Of a DNA stretch of 64,000 nucleotides, positions 12,040 through 25,190 are shown piece by piece; the first letter of the stretch is position 1; the number at the start of each line of letters is the position of its first letter. The translations under genes were made by a program, and so were the position numbers. The stretch spans positions 27,764,501 through 27,828,500 of the forward strand of contig JALIGW010000005.1 in the NCBI GenBank assembly GCA_023053685.1. The letters run 5' to 3'. Source of the stretch: Diadophis punctatus similis (Eukaryota > Chordata > Lepidosauria > Squamata > Dipsadidae). Under the pieces are notes generated by a model. The model ran no database searches. It was not told the DNA's origin and saw only the letters and a list, made by a program, of their open reading frames with translations.

Positions 12040-12315
12040 CAGCTATTCACGGTCTGCATAATGCGTTCTGCATTAATTGTAGCTTCTGAGTGATCTGCAA
12101 GGACAATACCATGTAGAGCTCATTGAATAGTCCAGACACAAGGTGACCAGTGATTGTAATAAGGAGATCCATTCCAGGAATAGATACACCTAGCACACAA
12201 GATGGATCTGACCAAAAGCCTTTCTGACGATCTTCCACTTGTTCCTTGGGCAGGAGATGAAGTTCAGGAAGACCATCCAGATTGCTTAACAGTCCCAAAT
12301 TGGGAAGTGTAGCAC
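12040..12315 (-). mobile_element. LINE (L2-like) reverse transcriptase 3' remnant
   Basis: Antisense phrases (GCATTAATTG...CCATGTAGAGCTCATTG) align by eye with the better copy at 46567-47997. The order of blocks is the same; degraded. Confidence 0.6.
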
Positions 12316-12319
12316 ATTC

Positions 12320-13460
12320 AAAACCAAAGGTAGGAAGTCACTCAAACTGGTGGTCCAGGACCTCACTGTCACTATTATTGAATATATATCCTGCCTTTCT
12401 ATAAATTATGCTCAGAGTGGCTAAACAAATGGAACAGGAGCCCATAAATAATCAAGTTTTTATATGATGATACTCTTCTCTTTGAAACAGTGCCTTTTTT
12501 CACTTGAAATGCTTCTTCCTCATAAATAATCAAGAGAAAAATCTCTGCACAGAATTGCACGAAAGTATTTGCTTGTTTCAAAAGCTGTATTCTTACAGCT
12601 CTTATTGGTAACAGTGGAAAAATATTATCTCATTTGGTTTTGCTCTGCTTGGTACTGTATGCAGTCAAGATTCAAGTATTAATACAACTTTCTTATCAAT
12701 TTATGAGCACAAAAATTATCTGATGCCACGTAACCTGAAATGATTTAAATTATTGAGTAGCAAAGGTTCTTTTAGGCTGAATTCAATAAGTTATTCCATT
12801 TATTTTAAGAGGCACATGTTGATGACTGTAGGTCTTGTCAATAGCTTTGCATAGTTAAAATATGTTATCTAGAAAGAAATCATGAAAATCTTCACTTTAT
12901 TTACATTGAAAAGTAGCAGAGGTTGGATTGTGATGTCACACCTAACATCTTAAATATTTTGACACATGCACCTTATGTTCTTGCACTCCTTTATGTTGAC
13001 TAGTATCTGTAAGATAAACAGACACTCTTGCATCCCTGTATGTTGACTAATATCTGTGAGACACACAAATATGTTAAGACTTAACCCTGAGCATATTACA
13101 CACGAAATATATAAACTGATCCACACACAAGGTACACAGAATCTTCCATTATTCAGTTGCTACCCTCCCACAGTTCCTGAAGGCCATTCATCTTCATCAA
13201 AAAGATTTATTGATTGGCTTTGAAATACTATTCAGATTTAGACATTATCTTATCTGTCTTAGGGATGTAATCTTATACACTGAGGATTTAAAATATATGG
13301 CCATTCAAATCTTGCTGAATGACAACTGCCAGCAACCCTAACTGCAGACATATTGCCTGGAATTGTAATACAGAAACAAATTCCTAGGCTTCTCTCCACC
13401 ACTTTTACGTAGGATATAGGTATTCCTTTGGGTTCAAAGAAGACATATTGTTGTGAAGTT
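12320..13460. other. Intergenic spacer
   Basis: No gene or clear repeat. An imperfect direct repeat near 12985-13070 (GTATCTGTAAGA / ATATCTGTGAGA phrases). Confidence 0.45.
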
Positions 13461-13465
13461 TATCT

Positions 13466-13865
13466 GTGGAGCCAGAAGTGTCTCTGCAGTCCCAATGTGG
13501 AAGTACAGAATATAGCATAATGGGGGCAGTGGAACACCATAGTTGAAATAACTGTGGGCATCATTCTGATGCCACTCATGGTTTTTGATCAATTTTTGGC
13601 AGCACCAGTCTTCAGAGCTGGTGTAATCTTCATAGCACAGGGCTTTTCTGAGGGTTCTGTCTACAACTGAAAGTTGTAGGTCCCTTGGTGGATGTCACAG
13701 TGGCATAAGGTATCGCCATTGTGAAGGGTCTGTCCTAAAATTCCATTATTTAACAGCTGAATCAATTTCATGAATTTCCTTGGGCATCTATAATGTCTCA
13801 GGATGGTCCAGAGAGTCTCCCTCTTCTCCCCCTTCCCCCTACTTACGTTATCCCACTTTTTCATT
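13466..13865 (-). mobile_element. Non-LTR retrotransposon remnant with RT fragment
   Basis: The minus-strand frame at 13850-13665 includes RETLWTILRHYRCPRKFMKL and LLNNGILGQTLHNG, typical of the RT finger/palm region of LINEs. The adjoining 13466-13640 shares sequence with 2890-3040. Dead copy. Confidence 0.55.
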
Positions 13866-13959
13866 TCATTTCCATAAAAGTGGAATAAATGTAAATTGGA
13901 ATTTTTCCTGCCTGGCAAATTAGAGTTGTCAGTAATGACATTAAAATACACATTTTTAG

Positions 13960-15605
13960 AAACTTCACAACAGAATGGGGGATAGGCAGATTTATTTATT
14001 TTTGTTTGTTTGCCTATCCAACTCTATCATGAACAATGGCTTGTTATATGGTGCTCTCAGAAATTTGGTCATATTTTGTTTTACATACTCCAGAAATGAA
14101 TTATCAAAACCATCTAGGAAGGCCTAAGAAAAATAAGTTTAGTGCCAATTAAGTGTCCATCGGTGCTATTTTCAGCTGGCTTCTTTTTGTCTCTTGGATA
14201 TTCTATTGATTCCCTTGTAAAATTTACTACAGAGGTTAGTACATTTAAAACCATGAGTTTCAAATTCATATCTTGATAAATTGTCAGAATTACAACAGCT
14301 CTCTAAAACGTAAACAAAAAATGGATATCAGATAAGCTGCTGTTTTTACAGGGCCAGTTGTTTGTTCCATTCAAAAATTTGTTCCCATTCATTTTAAGCA
14401 ACCCTAAAAAACCAGCATAAGGCTTGATGTAGAGCCTGCATGTTTTAAAAACATAGTCCTTTTGAAGTGCACAGTTCACCCAGAAAGAATGGGACCAAAA
14501 ATACATCCTGTTTTATTTTTGTTCTTCGAAGAAGTTTGGAGTGAAATGGATATGTAAAGCTTTTCTGAAACTAAAGTTGAAAAACTCAAAAAGTGAGGTC
14601 CAGACTTAATAATCTTTTAGCATGCAGCCTTCAGCATTCTTCCAAAACTAATGCAATTCTGGACCTCATGGGAGTTTGCTTTGCTGGTGTAGAACCTCAG
14701 TTCATAGCTTTATGTTCTCTGGAGGTTTTCCTCTACAACTCAACTAAGTTGCTGCATTCAGAGGTCACCGGATTTATAATCTAAAATATATGATAGTACA
14801 GGTTGCCTAACATTCCTACAGAACTACCAAATTGTCCATTGGACAGGAAAAACATGCTTTGAAATTAGAAACACTTTGTCTCTACTAGCTGCTAAGGTAT
14901 AAATAGTATCCAGATCTTTGGTCTGATTCAGACCAAATTCAGGCTCATCTTATTATATTTTTAATAATTTTAATAAACCTTTCCCCAAAAAACTTCCAGA
15001 GGAATGTGATCGAATTATGGCTTATAAAATAAGATCTACACAACTAAGCATACATACTATACATACTATTAAATGTTCCTAAACTATATGTCCCAATTAA
15101 AAAAAATAACCTTCTATAAATACTTGACCACAACATTAAATTTATAAGTGCATTGCTGTCTCACTTCAGCCATCTGGAGTACAAGTTTTATATGGGCCAT
15201 GTGGTAGGTTTCCTATTGATTCCATATTACTGTATTGAGTAGATTGCTCAACAACTGGCAAATAATTGGATGAGACTTCACTCAACTCAAAATAATGATC
15301 ACATTTTGTATTGAATGAGTCCTTTGAGTGTAATGGCTCTTCAATTGTCTAACTAAACTTTACAATCTCCTTTTCCAGACTAGTGATTTTTCAGATACAT
15401 GCAAGGATACATGTTCCATGCAACCACGAACATCAAAATTTTAACCCTTCCCTTCCTATACAATTTCCCTAAAGTACTACAGAAGTGGCAATCAGCAATA
15501 TAATACTAAAACGGAATTTAATTTTATAAAACTGTGCCTGTTTAAGCTTTGAGCTTATGTGTTCCCTCTCCCTAACAGGACTATGAGATCAGAGGCTCCT
15601 TCTTC
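13960..15605. other. Intergenic spacer
   Basis: AT-rich, with no gene or clear repeat recognised. Confidence 0.45.
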
Positions 15606-15611
15606 CATGTT

Positions 15612-15760
15612 CAATTAACCATGGCCTAGAGGTAGAGCTCTTGCCTCACAATCAGGAGGTTGTGAGTTCAATCCTAGGGTAGAGGCAGATGTAGGGCCTC
15701 CTGCTTGGGCAGGGGGTTGGACTAGATCACCTGCAACTCTGTTAATCTGTTAAATATTTA
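15612..15760 (+). mobile_element. tRNA-derived SINE with CR1-like tail
   Basis: The head GGCCTAGAGGTAGAGCTCTTG has an A box, and GTGAGTTCAATCCTAGG a B box. The 3' part reads GGGGGTTGGACTAGATCACC...CTGTTAATCTGTTA, the same words as CR1 LINE 3' ends (see 30400-30440). Not a functional tRNA gene: the acceptor stem is absent and the tail is retroposon-like. Confidence 0.8.
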
Positions 15761-15884
15761 AATGTATCATCTGAAACATAAAGTGTGTTAAACTTAAATG
15801 TTAATAGTTAAAACAAGCTTGAAGCTGTTAAATTCACATTCTGTTCTTCCCCCATCCCTCACTTCTGTCCATTTCAGCAAAACT

Positions 15885-16265
15885 ACAGGACTGACAACAG
15901 TTCGTTTAGTGACCAGTTACGTCACTGAAAAAAGTGAATTATGACTGTTTTTCACATTTACAACCATCGCAGTATCCCCATGGTCACATGGTCAAAATTC
16001 AGGTGCTTGGCAACTAACTCATATTTATGACGGTTGCAGTGTTCTACGGTCATGAGATTGCCTTTTGCAACCTTCTGACAAGTAAAGACATTGGGGAAGC
16101 CAGATTCACTTAAAAATAGTGTTATTAATTTACGTGAGTCACATGTGATTCACTTAACAACTGTGGCAGGAAAAGTTGTAAAATAGGGCAAAACTCACTT
16201 AAATGTTTCACTTAGCAACAGAAATTCTGAGCTCAATTATGGTCGTAAGTTGAGGACTACCTATA
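15885..16265. mobile_element. TA-flanked MITE (GGTAGTCCTCGACTTAC family), copy 1
   Basis: Near full length, with GTTCGTTTAGTGACC near one end and AAGTTGAGGACTACCTATA at the other. The arms are inverted repeats and flanking TA suggests a Tc1/mariner-type MITE. Other copies: 32268-33352, 36519-36930, 38940-39330, 45665-45833, 57832-58672. Confidence 0.8.
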
Positions 16266-16269
16266 CTTA

Positions 16270-19200
16270 ACCTTTGCTATTTCAGTTTTTGCACAAATTT
16301 GGGTGTTTCTTTCTGCAGGTATTATCTACTCTTTTTTTTTGCAGGTATTATGTACTTGCTAGAACATATACTTCATGGTTACACCCATTTTCTATTTCCT
16401 ATGCCTGTCTCTTGTAAATCTTAGCACAATCAAAATTTCCCTATGTATCCATAACATTTTCCTAAGTGCCCATTTTTTTTCTTCTCATCAAAATGGTATA
16501 TAACTGCAGTTATTTTTGATAGATTCTCAACCCTTCTGTGCTCACTTTCACCAGAGGATTTCAGTCCATTAGTTTCTAATTCTTCTCCAACATCTTTGAA
16601 ATTGGGTCTTTTGAGAGACATGTAAAATGAAGCACCCAATTTCTCTTTCTGTAGCAACTTGAGCCTCAAGATAATATGGCTACTTTTTCTTGCTGTTTTT
16701 AACTTTCTAACCTTTTTCTTGTACCTGGTAGCATCAAATATAAATTTTAGCATTTTATATCCCCTCTGCCTTGTATTGAGTTTTGTTTTGTTATATTTGC
16801 TCTTAGGTCTCAGCAATGTCTCCTCTGCTAAATGGCTATTATTGTAAAAGCTGTGGTTAAAAATTTTGCAACCCTATTATTTGTATTTTTAGGAAAATTC
16901 CATTTCTTTCAAATCCCATCACGTTTATCATTTGGATTTTTTTTTTAAAAAAAGTTGGCTTTAAAAAAAAAGTTACCATGGTAATCATTTTGTGAGAGTG
17001 CTCTGAAAATTCTGACTTCAATAAATGACTCCAAAATGCCTGTTTTAATTTTCCTATGCATTTCATAAGACAAAAGTACTTGTGTAAATACAGTATAACC
17101 GTATCATTTGATGCTGACAATATTTTTTGAAGACAGAATATAACCCCAAATTTCAGTAAGATCAGAATATTTTCCAATGTCAGTACCTCATCACATAAAT
17201 TGGAACAGCAACTTTCCCCTAAGTATCATAGGTTCCTTGTCCGACTGGCAATTTCGTGGTCAATTTTAATTTAATTTTAATTTTAGCATATAAACCTAAA
17301 AAAATAAAATGAAAAAAATGTCTGTTCCTATTTTAGAGGGTAACTAGAAGAAGGTAATTAGCACTGTGCTGAGGAATTTTTAAAAAAATTACCGGTACTA
17401 GTCAATAAATGGTTAAAACCTCAACACACAGCAGAGATTTTTGCTGCATTTTTAAAATATTTATTTTTTTAGGAATCTGAAAGATAACTTAACGCAGGTT
17501 GGGGAACATTCAGAATCCAATAAAATCATCAAAACTAGATAGCTATATTGGCTCACTACAAAAATATCCTAAAAGCAACAGTAGACATGCTGCAACTAAA
17601 TGTTAAAGCAATAAGCAAAACATGAATTCAGCAAATTCTTCTCCAAGCTGATAATTAAGCAAAAGAAGGCACAATTTTAAAAAACTGTTCCATTTTTAAA
17701 TCTTCAAAAATGCTAGCTCAGATTCTTCCAATTGACCAGGTTAAAAGGCAACCTGCAAACCATATCCTTGTTCTTTCAATATAATGTGCTATGGTGTTGG
17801 TTCAGTTTCTGTGTTGGTATAATGACAATTTTGTTGACAATTTGTGCATTAAATCTTCTTTCATGTTGAAATGCTGGTCTCCAGTCAGTATCAATGATTA
17901 TAGAAGTTTCTCGCATGTCTTGAATCTGTACTTTTGCAAGTTGAAGGGATGCATTGCACAAGTTTCATTATCATAATAGTTTCTGCAATGATTCAACTAT
18001 CTCATATTGAATTCTATCATTGTGGAGCATACTCATTCTCAATTATATGCTGTCTTGAGGATCCATGAAGTAATTCAATGCCTTGGGAGTCATGGGTCCC
18101 AGATTTTAGATACATTCTGTAAGTTAACCCATCTGAGGTACCTGGGTTCAAAAACTATTTTCCTGTGGCACCATTTTACCCAGGTAAAGGTCATGATAAC
18201 AATATGGCTACGTAACTCTAAGCCAAACCTAACACACAAGGTTGCTGTTGTGGAGAAAATAGGAAATAGGTACATTAGGTATGTTTATCATCTCATATTA
18301 TATAAAAATGTGGGGGGGAGAAGGAGGGGGAGGAGACAGCAGCACTAAGTCCTCACGTTACTACACCCTACTGACCTACACAAAACGGTTATGTAGGACC
18401 CCTGGTAAATTGTGCCAATTTCAGAAAAAGAGAAGATGAAGAAAAAAGGCTTAAGTGAACAGGCCAGAAATTTTAATCTCAATACTAAAAATTCAAAAAA
18501 TAACAAGAAACACTCATCATAAGCCACTGATATAGTCATTAAAGAATTAATTTGCTACAGTGATAGAAACCCTTGCCAAAATGTAAATCATCTGGCTGTT
18601 TTACAAAGCACATAAAAATAGCAGAGACAGTGAAAGCAAAATTAAGTTTAAAATTAAAAAAAATACGTAGAGGGGGAATGAAATTGTAAGTCAGGTTCTT
18701 CATAACCTCAAGAACCTGACTTATGGTTTCATTATGTCTTATATTTACATTAACTAGAAATATAATTACAAAACAGAATGTGAAGGATTGAAGTTTGTTG
18801 ACAGTATGGTTAACAAACTCCACAAAAGTAAAACTGTACATAATTCAACAAAAAACAAAAATAAAACATCATTGCAGATACATTTGAGAAAATGACAGGA
18901 CTGCTTCCAGCTCTGAGAGCCCAATCAGGGAATAGTTTTGCTTCAGGCTTATCTAACCACAGCAGCAACCATTGTAATTTCCAAAAATGCTCCCAGTATA
19001 AAGGTGCTACAAGGATTTGTGGAAAGTAAGAATCCATTGCTATGGCTACAATACCAGTAACAGACAGATGCTGGTTTGGCCATTCCTGATTCTTTGTTTT
19101 TTGTATCTATTCCTCTTTTCTGCAAGAAAACACATAAAACAGCATAAACCAATAGTCACAGCACCGCTGTCAATCTTAGCAAGCTGAGAAAAGAAAATGC

Positions 19201-19925
19201 TCACAGCTGTTACTTCCACATTTTTCTCTGACTGGTAAAATGCAGCAGAGAGATTTTGCTGATGGTTAAGTTATAAACTTACCATTGGGTTCTAATTTTG
19301 AAAACCAAAAAACTTAGTTTGAATGCATGTTGTTCATAAATTTTTGAAACTTCTGACACAGATTAAAACCCAGTTATTAAATAAAATATATAAGCAAGGA
19401 TAGCAGTAACAGATAATGTGCACTACAGGTAGTTAATTAATGTGAAGTATAACAGTATTGAGTTTATACTTTAAATATCTACATCTCCATCCCCAAACTA
19501 AAAAATGTATAATTTGTAACAAACTAAACTTTATCCATATATTGAAATGAATAAAGCATATGGCATACTTTCAGAAATTGAAATATTTTGATGAATTTAA
19601 ACTATTCAAAACCAAACTTAAATTCTACGCAAACATCCAAAAACAGTTTATCAGGTTTGCACTATTTATTTCCATGGCAATAAACAATGTTCAATCAAAA
19701 ACAAAATGAACTTCTTTAAATTAAACTTGATAATAAACACTTCTGCATTTTTCACAGTGGCAATCAATACATTTATTTTACCTCACTTTACATTTTCACT
19801 TCAGCATATTCTATATACAAATACTGTTGCTGATTCTTGAAAACCTTTGCATGTCTCTTTCCTTTTTATGTGACCAGAATGACTGGGAATGTGATCCGAA
19901 TACCAAACTTATAATTTTGAAACCT
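16270..19925. other. Repeat-poor AT-rich intergenic stretch
   Basis: No gene or classifiable mobile element. A 128-codon open frame at 16430-16816 (minus) has no recognisable domain. A hairpin with a 14-bp stem lies at 18687-18723 and a G-rich tract at 18311-18335. Confidence 0.5.
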
Positions 19926-19933
19926 GTTTAGAG

Positions 19934-20049
19934 CAGTCTTTGTCAACCTCACCAACTTTTAAGTGGACTCCAATTCCCATAATTCCCCAGCCAGCATGCT
20001 GGGAGATGAAATCCACACACCTCAAAGCTGCCAAGGTTGAGAAACGTTG
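19934..20049. mobile_element. hAT-type palindromic MITE, older copy
   Basis: Same family as 7179-7314. The flanks GTTTAGAG (19926-19933) and GTTCAGAG (20050-20057) are a target duplication with one change. Confidence 0.8.
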
Positions 20050-20059
20050 GTTCAGAGAT

Positions 20060-23000
20060 AAATTTAATCTGAGTAATATTGAAGGACTTCTCCAGTTATT
20101 CTATGACAAGAAGCTGCTTCATTCACTATTTCTATGCCGGAATTTACTCAGGTTTAACAAGAAACATGTTAAATTTCATTATGACAAGGAACATAGCAAA
20201 TACTTAGAATAAGAAAAAAAATCCTACTTTCGGAAAATAATATCAGAATTACCAAAAGAACCATAAAACCTTCCCGAAAGGCCCACTAATATCACAGTAT
20301 TTAAAGATATATAAAATAGCTATGTGATAATATACTGCAATGAATTTACTTCTGTTAATTTAAAAATATACATTTTTTTTTAAATTGCATAGATCATATA
20401 ACAGGCAGATGATGATTAAATTACAAATCTCATCTCTTGGTCCTTCTTTTCAGGAACCAATATAATGTCTGCTTCAGGATAAATATTACCACCTCCTGCA
20501 CCCAGCAAAAACATATTTTGGGGGGGGGATCTAAATTAACTCATAGCAAGTAGCCATTGCAATATCACTTTAATGAAACATCGCTTAATATGCAGGGGGG
20601 GGAATTAAAAGTGATGAAAGAAAATAAGCTTCAGAAAGCCAGTGTTGATATATTTATATATGAAACTCTCAGATATTTTGCTATGAAAACTAGGCAAAGG
20701 ACTAACTAAATTTGATCTTTAAAGCATTCCTCCACCTCCAGAGCCATAAATGCAGATATTTTTCTAGGTCTAGTCCTCAAATCACATATAAAGTTATGTA
20801 TCCAACAGGTTCATCAATGTCAAATCAAATTTAGCTCATTGTTCTCTACTCAATAAGCAGACACATAAACAAGTAGTACAAATGCTGAGTTTACAAAAAT
20901 TCTCTATGTAACTTAGAATAAAGGTTCGTGTCACAAAAATAAAAATGCATCTCTTTCAGAGGCTCAGAAGTCTTTTATAAAAACGTAATGGTAAGTCTGA
21001 TGTTGTATGAAATTGATTCCAATTATTTATTTTGCAAATATAATGGCTTGAGGTAAAGGTACATTAAACAAATTTGATGTTAAGTTTACATTTTTAAAGA
21101 AATCGGACCAAATGGATATATTAAATAAAAGTATTATTGCTATTTACCATGAAGGTATTATTTTAAAAAATAGAATCCTGATCAAAAACACAGGCCTGAT
21201 AAGCTTACGAACCAAGACAGATTAGAAATTATTAATTTGTGTGTATCTTTTTTTTAAAGAGGACTCAAGTTTGGCAAAAATGCCACAAGTGATTCAAGGC
21301 TACGAAAACAGTATATACGCTCTAAAAAAAACCATTTTTTTTCTACACCCGATGTTTTCTTTTCTAAATGACCCAAAAAGGTGGCTTAGAAACGGAGTGC
21401 TGCAGACTGAAACAACTTCTGTCATCTATGGATAGGGAATTGGTGTCTTTTTCTTCAAAGGCTTTAGCAAGCCAAAACAAAGATGAGAATTGCTGAAAAA
21501 AGAAAAAAGAGAAATAGACAGGAGGGTAAGCTACGGAAAACTTTGTTAACTGCAAATACGATTGCCAAGAAATGTAAAAATATCACTGAAAATATATAGG
21601 AATGTCTCTATCAATTTAATTTCTACTATACCAGTGCTAATGGAGAAAGGAGTGTGAGAGAGAAAAAATCAGGTCTGTTTAAGATATAATCCTGTCATAC
21701 AACTTCTTTAGCAGTAATTATCGTAATCTTTCTGTTACTGTTTTTTAATGTTATTACCATAAGATTTTCTAAAAAATATATAATCTGAAGCCATCTCATC
21801 AAATAACTTGTTTTTAGCATTTTTTTTCATTTACACATGGCCACACACAAAAATATTTTCAGTCAGATTTAGATGTTACAAAGGTTTACAACTCAGTGCA
21901 AATTTGAACTAAGCATAGAACAGTAGCTATTTGTGCAAATGTATTTATTTTTAATAATCGTGTTTTCAGTCCATCCACTGTGGGCAGCAAACAAATTTAA
22001 AAACATAAAAACATTAATCCTACCCCTAATTATGGTTGAATTATGACAAAGCAAACATCAAAAGAATAACACTTCCCGCTTACCCCAAAATATCAAAATA
22101 TTCTAAAATGCTCTTCTGACAGAATTCTATCCCTAACTTCACAGAAATAGTTTATTCAGGAATTCAATAAGTTTAGCTCAGTGTACATAGAAAGGACCTA
22201 TTTGATTTTTGCTTTTATTAAAATCAAACAAAGTTGGATTAAGTCATTTATAGAATGTATTAAAACAGATCTGGAGGCAATGACAGTCTTATTCCCATTT
22301 TGGTATGGAAGACAGTAAAAATTCAACCTAATTTTCCCTCTGAAACTTCAATTTTCTTACATGTGAAAAGTCCCAGGGGTTGCATATCAGTTAGTAACTG
22401 ACTGCAGAAAAGTTTCCTAGGAAATCTGCATATTTGTCTCAAAAATAGGACTTTTCATGCATAAGTAAGTAGGTATGTTTCTCCTCAAAGTAATGTTAGT
22501 GGGTGCAATAAATGTGATAGTTGAATGATAGAAGTGCTATGTATTGAGGCAAAGAAGGAAAACTGTATTGGGAAGTGGAAAATGTGCACAAACCCCATCT
22601 TTCTAATGGCCAACTGAACTGTCTTTTGAAACATAGCTTCAAGGATTGTTCACAGATTGTTCTGGTAGACTGCATCATGCCGCAGGTATAAATTCTATTT
22701 TAATGTACTGCTAGAGTAATGTACCATATTAGAAAGGGAAGCTAATATATATTATTTTTCAAGTGGAAGCTACTGCATAACAAACATACAGAGTGTATCT
22801 TTATTGTCGAAATAATGCAATAAAATCACAGAATTTGAATGTTCCCTTCATATTTTGGCAAATACGTTTCTACAAACTTTTTTGACAATGGTTCAAGTGG
22901 CAATTGCAGGAGTAATGTGCTCCACTTCTTATTTCTGCAGATGGCTCATTTGGGAAGTTTATATTTAAATTACAATATAAGTACTGAAGATTAGAGGCAT

Positions 23001-24130
23001 TTATCTGTATATTTTAAACAAAGCTTCTCTCAACAAGCAGAGCATGAATATGTCATGAAGCAGCATGATATGAGCAAATTGTTTACTAAACTCTGGGAGT
23101 AATTAGAATAATTTCTACTGTTATGTGTTATTTACTATAATTGCAATAGGATGTCTGTGTATGCATAAGAAAAACTGCTGAGTGATAAATATTTCACATA
23201 TATTGATCCCAAAATATGTTAAATGGTCAGAAGTACCTAATTCAGAAGCATATAACAAACTCTTCATGCAGATTAAAATGATTTAAGCCAAAGAAAACAC
23301 ATTCATTCCTCAACTAAACTCTACAATACATATTTTTCTAATCAAAATTCAACGTACATCAGCTGAAAATGTTGGCAATTCATTGAACAGATTAAACAGA
23401 GATCAGTGTTTCAGAATTTGATCCTATAAAGATAGCTACATGTTTATTATTGTTTCCTACGTATAGTTATTTATAGTATAGTAGGAATACTATATTCCTA
23501 CATATAGTTATTTAAAAAGAGAAAAATATAATTTATTTATTTCCTAACATGTACTATATTTGCTAACAGAAGGATGTTTGCAAACTGCTGAAAGTTGAGG
23601 AACATAAAATTAGTCCTAACCATTACATGCTTAAGTTATATATTTTATATTAATAAGCAGAATTGTTTCATTTGTTTCATTCACCTATTAGGTGAAAAGT
23701 ATTTCAAAAATGTAAAAAATTTTATAACAATTTTTATAAGCAGAAGAGGGATTACATCATTAGTACTAAAAATTATTCTAACATGACATTAGATATCTTT
23801 AATGAAGCGAACCTCAAAAAGGAGACATAAGAATTCCAACTTCAGTGTTATCAAAAAGACTGAAAAGACAAGTAACTATCCCCGCCAGCTAGCTGGTGTT
23901 ATTTTTTGTGCCATAATTGGAGAAAATGACAAAAAAGACTTACATTATCACGCTCATCAAACTTACTGATTAGGAGATATGATTTATTTATTTTTATAAA
24001 ATTAGCGCTTTTCTAGCATTTAAGGTCACAAGAATTACCATAAAGTAATTCACTCGTGAGGCGAATGTTTTACAATGGAACAAACACCTAGTCCTTGAAT
24101 TACAACTGAAATTGAAATTGGAATCAGAAA
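20060..24130. other. Repeat-poor AT-rich intergenic stretch
   Basis: No gene, no classifiable mobile element. Poly-T/poly-A runs and small G-runs (20520, 20596) only. Confidence 0.5.
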
Positions 24131-24133
24131 TTA

Positions 24134-25087
24134 CCGTATTTTTCGGAGTATAAGACGCACCTTTTTACCCCCCAAAAGAGGGTGAAAACTTGGGTGCGTC
24201 TTATACACTGAATGTAGCCCCACCCAGGCCCACTCTTTGATCTTTGCCTGCCAGCAATTTACCTCTTTGCAGCAAACAGCAGCAGAGCCTGATCAGCACA
24301 AGCCACTGATTATCTGCCTCCCAACACTCAGCTGTTTGGTTGAAGTTGCCGGCAAGCCCACGTGCTAAAATGAAAGTGAAAGTAAAGCTGCACGGAGACA
24401 AATTGCTGGAGGGAGAGGCAAAGATAGAATTTTATTTTCTTGTGCTAACCAGACTGTGCTGAAACTGGCTGTTTGTTTTTTGCTGCAAGGAGGTAAGTGA
24501 ATAACTATAAATGCCTATAGAATGTTCAAATTATTAGACTTATTTTTAAAGACTGTTTTATTATTGTTCTAGACAACTTAACAAAATGAAGAAGCTTTTT
24601 AAAATAAATGCTTGATCTGAGGAGGCCCAGTGCTATTGTATCTTCTTTTAAATAGCAGAGAATACTTCCAGAAAGCCACATTAATTTTAAAGATCTGTAA
24701 AAGTATAATCTGAAATGTCCTGTTTTAGTATTAAGTATTAAGTATTAGTATTAAGTATTAGTATTAAAATAAGGCAGATGAGTTAAACTCTGACTTAGTC
24801 ATGTTTGGAGTAGCTCTATTTAAATAATTGGGAGGAGTTAGTGTGATTACATTTAAGAAAACTTTCTGGGATTAATATACTGCCATAATGTACATTTCTC
24901 CAATTCTTTGCTATTTCTATGGGTCAGACACACATGCACAGAAATACACAGCAAACAGTGTATATTATCTGTGCTGTTTGCTGTTTGACAAATTGCTGGG
25001 AGGCAGAGGCCTTTTTTCCTTGTTTTCCTCCCCCAAAACTAAGGTGCGTCTTATACTCCAGTGCGCCTTATACTCTGAAAAATACAG
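24134..25087. mobile_element. TA-flanked DNA element with TIR CCGTATTTTTCGGAG, copy A
   Basis: The left end CCGTATTTTTCGGAGTATAA is inverted at the right end (TATACTCTGAAAAATACAG), with TA on both sides. The interior has no transposase. Copy B at 55734-56788 is homologous along most of its length, copy C at 33430-33807 mainly at the ends. Confidence 0.85.
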
Positions 25088-25190
25088 TATGTTGCTAGTA
25101 ATATGTAGTACATACATAGGTACATCATGTGACCCCATTGCTTTGCAATGGCATTCCCAGCAAATCCAGTTGTCTTCATAACATGATAAC

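Noticed and set aside
15612..15690. Possible functional tRNA gene
   Set aside because: A and B boxes are present but no closed acceptor stem is seen and a CR1-like tail follows; it is a SINE.
16430..16816. 128-codon open frame on the minus strand
   Set aside because: No recognisable domain, AT-driven lysine/asparagine-rich translation, no splice partner or promoter. Longer than typical noise but not enough to call a gene.
1..25000. Search for exons of another downstream gene such as PLPP4
   Set aside because: No conserved open frame with splice sites was recognised.
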